From: Candidatus Kuenenia stuttgartensis
GTDB lineage: Bacteria > Planctomycetota > Planctomycetia > Isosphaerales > Isosphaeraceae
Length of the DNA: 43,742 nt
Direction: 5' to 3'
NCBI GenBank assembly: GCA_945865635.1
Contig: CAMBEP010000038.1
Location: 1 to 43,742 of the forward strand
The position numbers and the translations under genes were made by a program. Numbering within the stretch: position 1 is the first letter of the stretch; each line of letters opens with the position of its first letter. Shown here in pieces: positions 42,988 to 43,742 of this stretch. Below the pieces are notes generated by a model that was not told the origin of the DNA, did no database searches, and was given only the letters and a program-made list of their open reading frames with translations.

Positions 42988-43683
42988 GTGGGTGGAGCTC
43001 CAAATGCAACGCAAATTTTAAAAGAGAAACTCGAGGCCTTTGTGAGCCATTTTCATTCCGTCTGGCAGGCGTTTGTGCGAAGATCTGGCTTGATCGGATC
43101 CGGTTTGGCGATTTTTGGCGGGATGATTACGATTGCAATTTCGGCTGACGCACCCATCACCGCATCAAGCGGGCCGGTTTATACGGCAACGGGCGAGCTG
43201 GTCGCCCCCAAGGGCTTTCGCACGTGGGTTTTTGCGGGTTCCGATCTGTCGCCGGTGTATCGTCGCGAATTGCCGGGCGGAGCGGCCCGTATAGAGCGGG
43301 AGGAGAAAATTCCCGGGAGCTTTCATAATATCTATATCAATCCCGAGGCCTATCGGACCTATCTGGCGACCAAAAAATTCCCTGATCGAACGATGTTGGT
43401 CATGGAGATTTTTTCCGCAGGAACAAAGGATGAAAAAGATTTTTTGACAGGCGGTAAATTTGAAGATCAGAGGAGCGGTTTTGAGGTGGCGGTGAAGGAT
43501 AAGAACAGGCCTGGCGGCGGAGTGTCGTGGGCTTATTACAATTTTAAACTGGAAGGTAAATTGGGCCCCGTCAAGCCTGCGAAGGCAAACCCGGATTCCA
43601 AATGTTATGATTGTCATTTAAAGCATGCCGGCGATGACAATGTATGGGTCCAGTTTTATCCGGCTTTACGCGACCCGGAATAG
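42988..43683 (+). CDS. Secreted cytochrome P460-family protein
   Basis: Up to 231 residues from GTG 42988. The C-terminal part is a cytochrome P460 domain with the c-type heme motif CYDCH (Cys206, Cys209, His210) followed by the conserved VWVQFYPAL. The central domain shows FRTWVFAGSDLS, FHNIYINPEAY and WAYYNFKLE, all usual for the family. P460 proteins carry an unusual heme cross-linked to a lysine. They oxidise hydroxylamine or act on nitric oxide in nitrifiers, but the planctomycete members are mostly uncharacterised. An N-terminal hydrophobic segment (about 33-52) is a signal or anchor. A second GTG at 43075 with a CAGG element would start directly at RRSGLIGSG and give a neat signal peptide. 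It is the last gene in the window, 40 nt after the LysM gene, so an operon link is possible. Confidence 0.85.
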   Translation: MGGAPNATQILKEKLEAFVSHFHSVWQAFVRRSGLIGSGLAIFGGMITIAISADAPITASSGPVYTATGELVAPKGFRTWVFAGSDLSPVYRRELPGGAARIEREEKIPGSFHNIYINPEAYRTYLATKKFPDRTMLVMEIFSAGTKDEKDFLTGGKFEDQRSGFEVAVKDKNRPGGGVSWAYYNFKLEGKLGPVKPAKANPDSKCYDCHLKHAGDDNVWVQFYPALRDPE

Positions 43684-43742
43684 TTTTTTCTGGGCTGGAG
43701 ATTCCTGGTCTTGGCCTCTCAGTCTTGCGCCTAATAATCTAT

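Overview
The window looks like the chromosome of a planctomycete (Planctomycetota, class Planctomycetia). The evidence is the gene content: a secreted DUF1080 protein, an NPCBM protein, a very large TPR/PQQ beta-propeller protein, a MoxR-DUF58-VWA cluster ending in a Q-rich coiled-coil protein and a prenyltransferase-repeat (alpha-toroid) protein, and a cytochrome P460. This is recognition of families, not a phylogenetic result. I see no rRNA, tRNA, CRISPR array, insertion sequence or prophage. Coding density is high and both strands are used in blocks.

Left edge (1-2231): a secreted DUF1080 protein (+) converges on a MaoC-type hydratase (-) across a strong bidirectional terminator. A small BON-domain protein (+) follows.

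Central block (2283-23319, all -): read in the direction of transcription it is an ABC-2 permease, a 1492-residue TPR/PQQ-like protein, MoxR AAA+ ATPase, DUF58 protein, BatA-like VWA protein, second VWA protein with a glutamine-amidotransferase-like fold, a roughly 1300-residue membrane-anchored coiled-coil protein with 51-bp tandem repeats, a Q-rich secreted protein, an alpha-toroid protein and an NPCBM protein. Several junctions overlap by 4 bp or are very tight, and a hairpin with a T-rich tract follows the last gene. I infer that MoxR and the VWA proteins act as a chaperone or assembly machine on the coiled-coil, toroid and carbohydrate-binding proteins at the envelope. This is the most distinctive system here. 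Related neighbourhoods occur in planctomycetes, but their job is unsettled.

Middle right (23621-29087): an unrecognised planctomycete-type protein is followed 3 nt later by an HpcH/HpaI-type aldolase, then a PHP-domain phosphoesterase (all +). A rhomboid protease with a long C-terminal domain and GpsA follow on the minus strand.

Right part (29088-43742): a long gene-poor leader precedes a secreted thioredoxin-trypsin fusion (+). A zinc-ribbon membrane protein (-) and a sigma54-type two-component pair (histidine kinase then NtrC-like regulator, -) follow. Two GT39-like membrane glycosyltransferases (+) overlap by 4 bp. RsmH (+) is coupled to a membrane-anchored protein with two C-terminal LysM domains, in place of the usual ftsL/ftsI neighbours. 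A secreted cytochrome P460 (+) closes the window.

Recurring themes are envelope and periplasm biology, weak or non-ATG starts, and proteins with long low-complexity segments. Start sites are the least certain part of the annotation.
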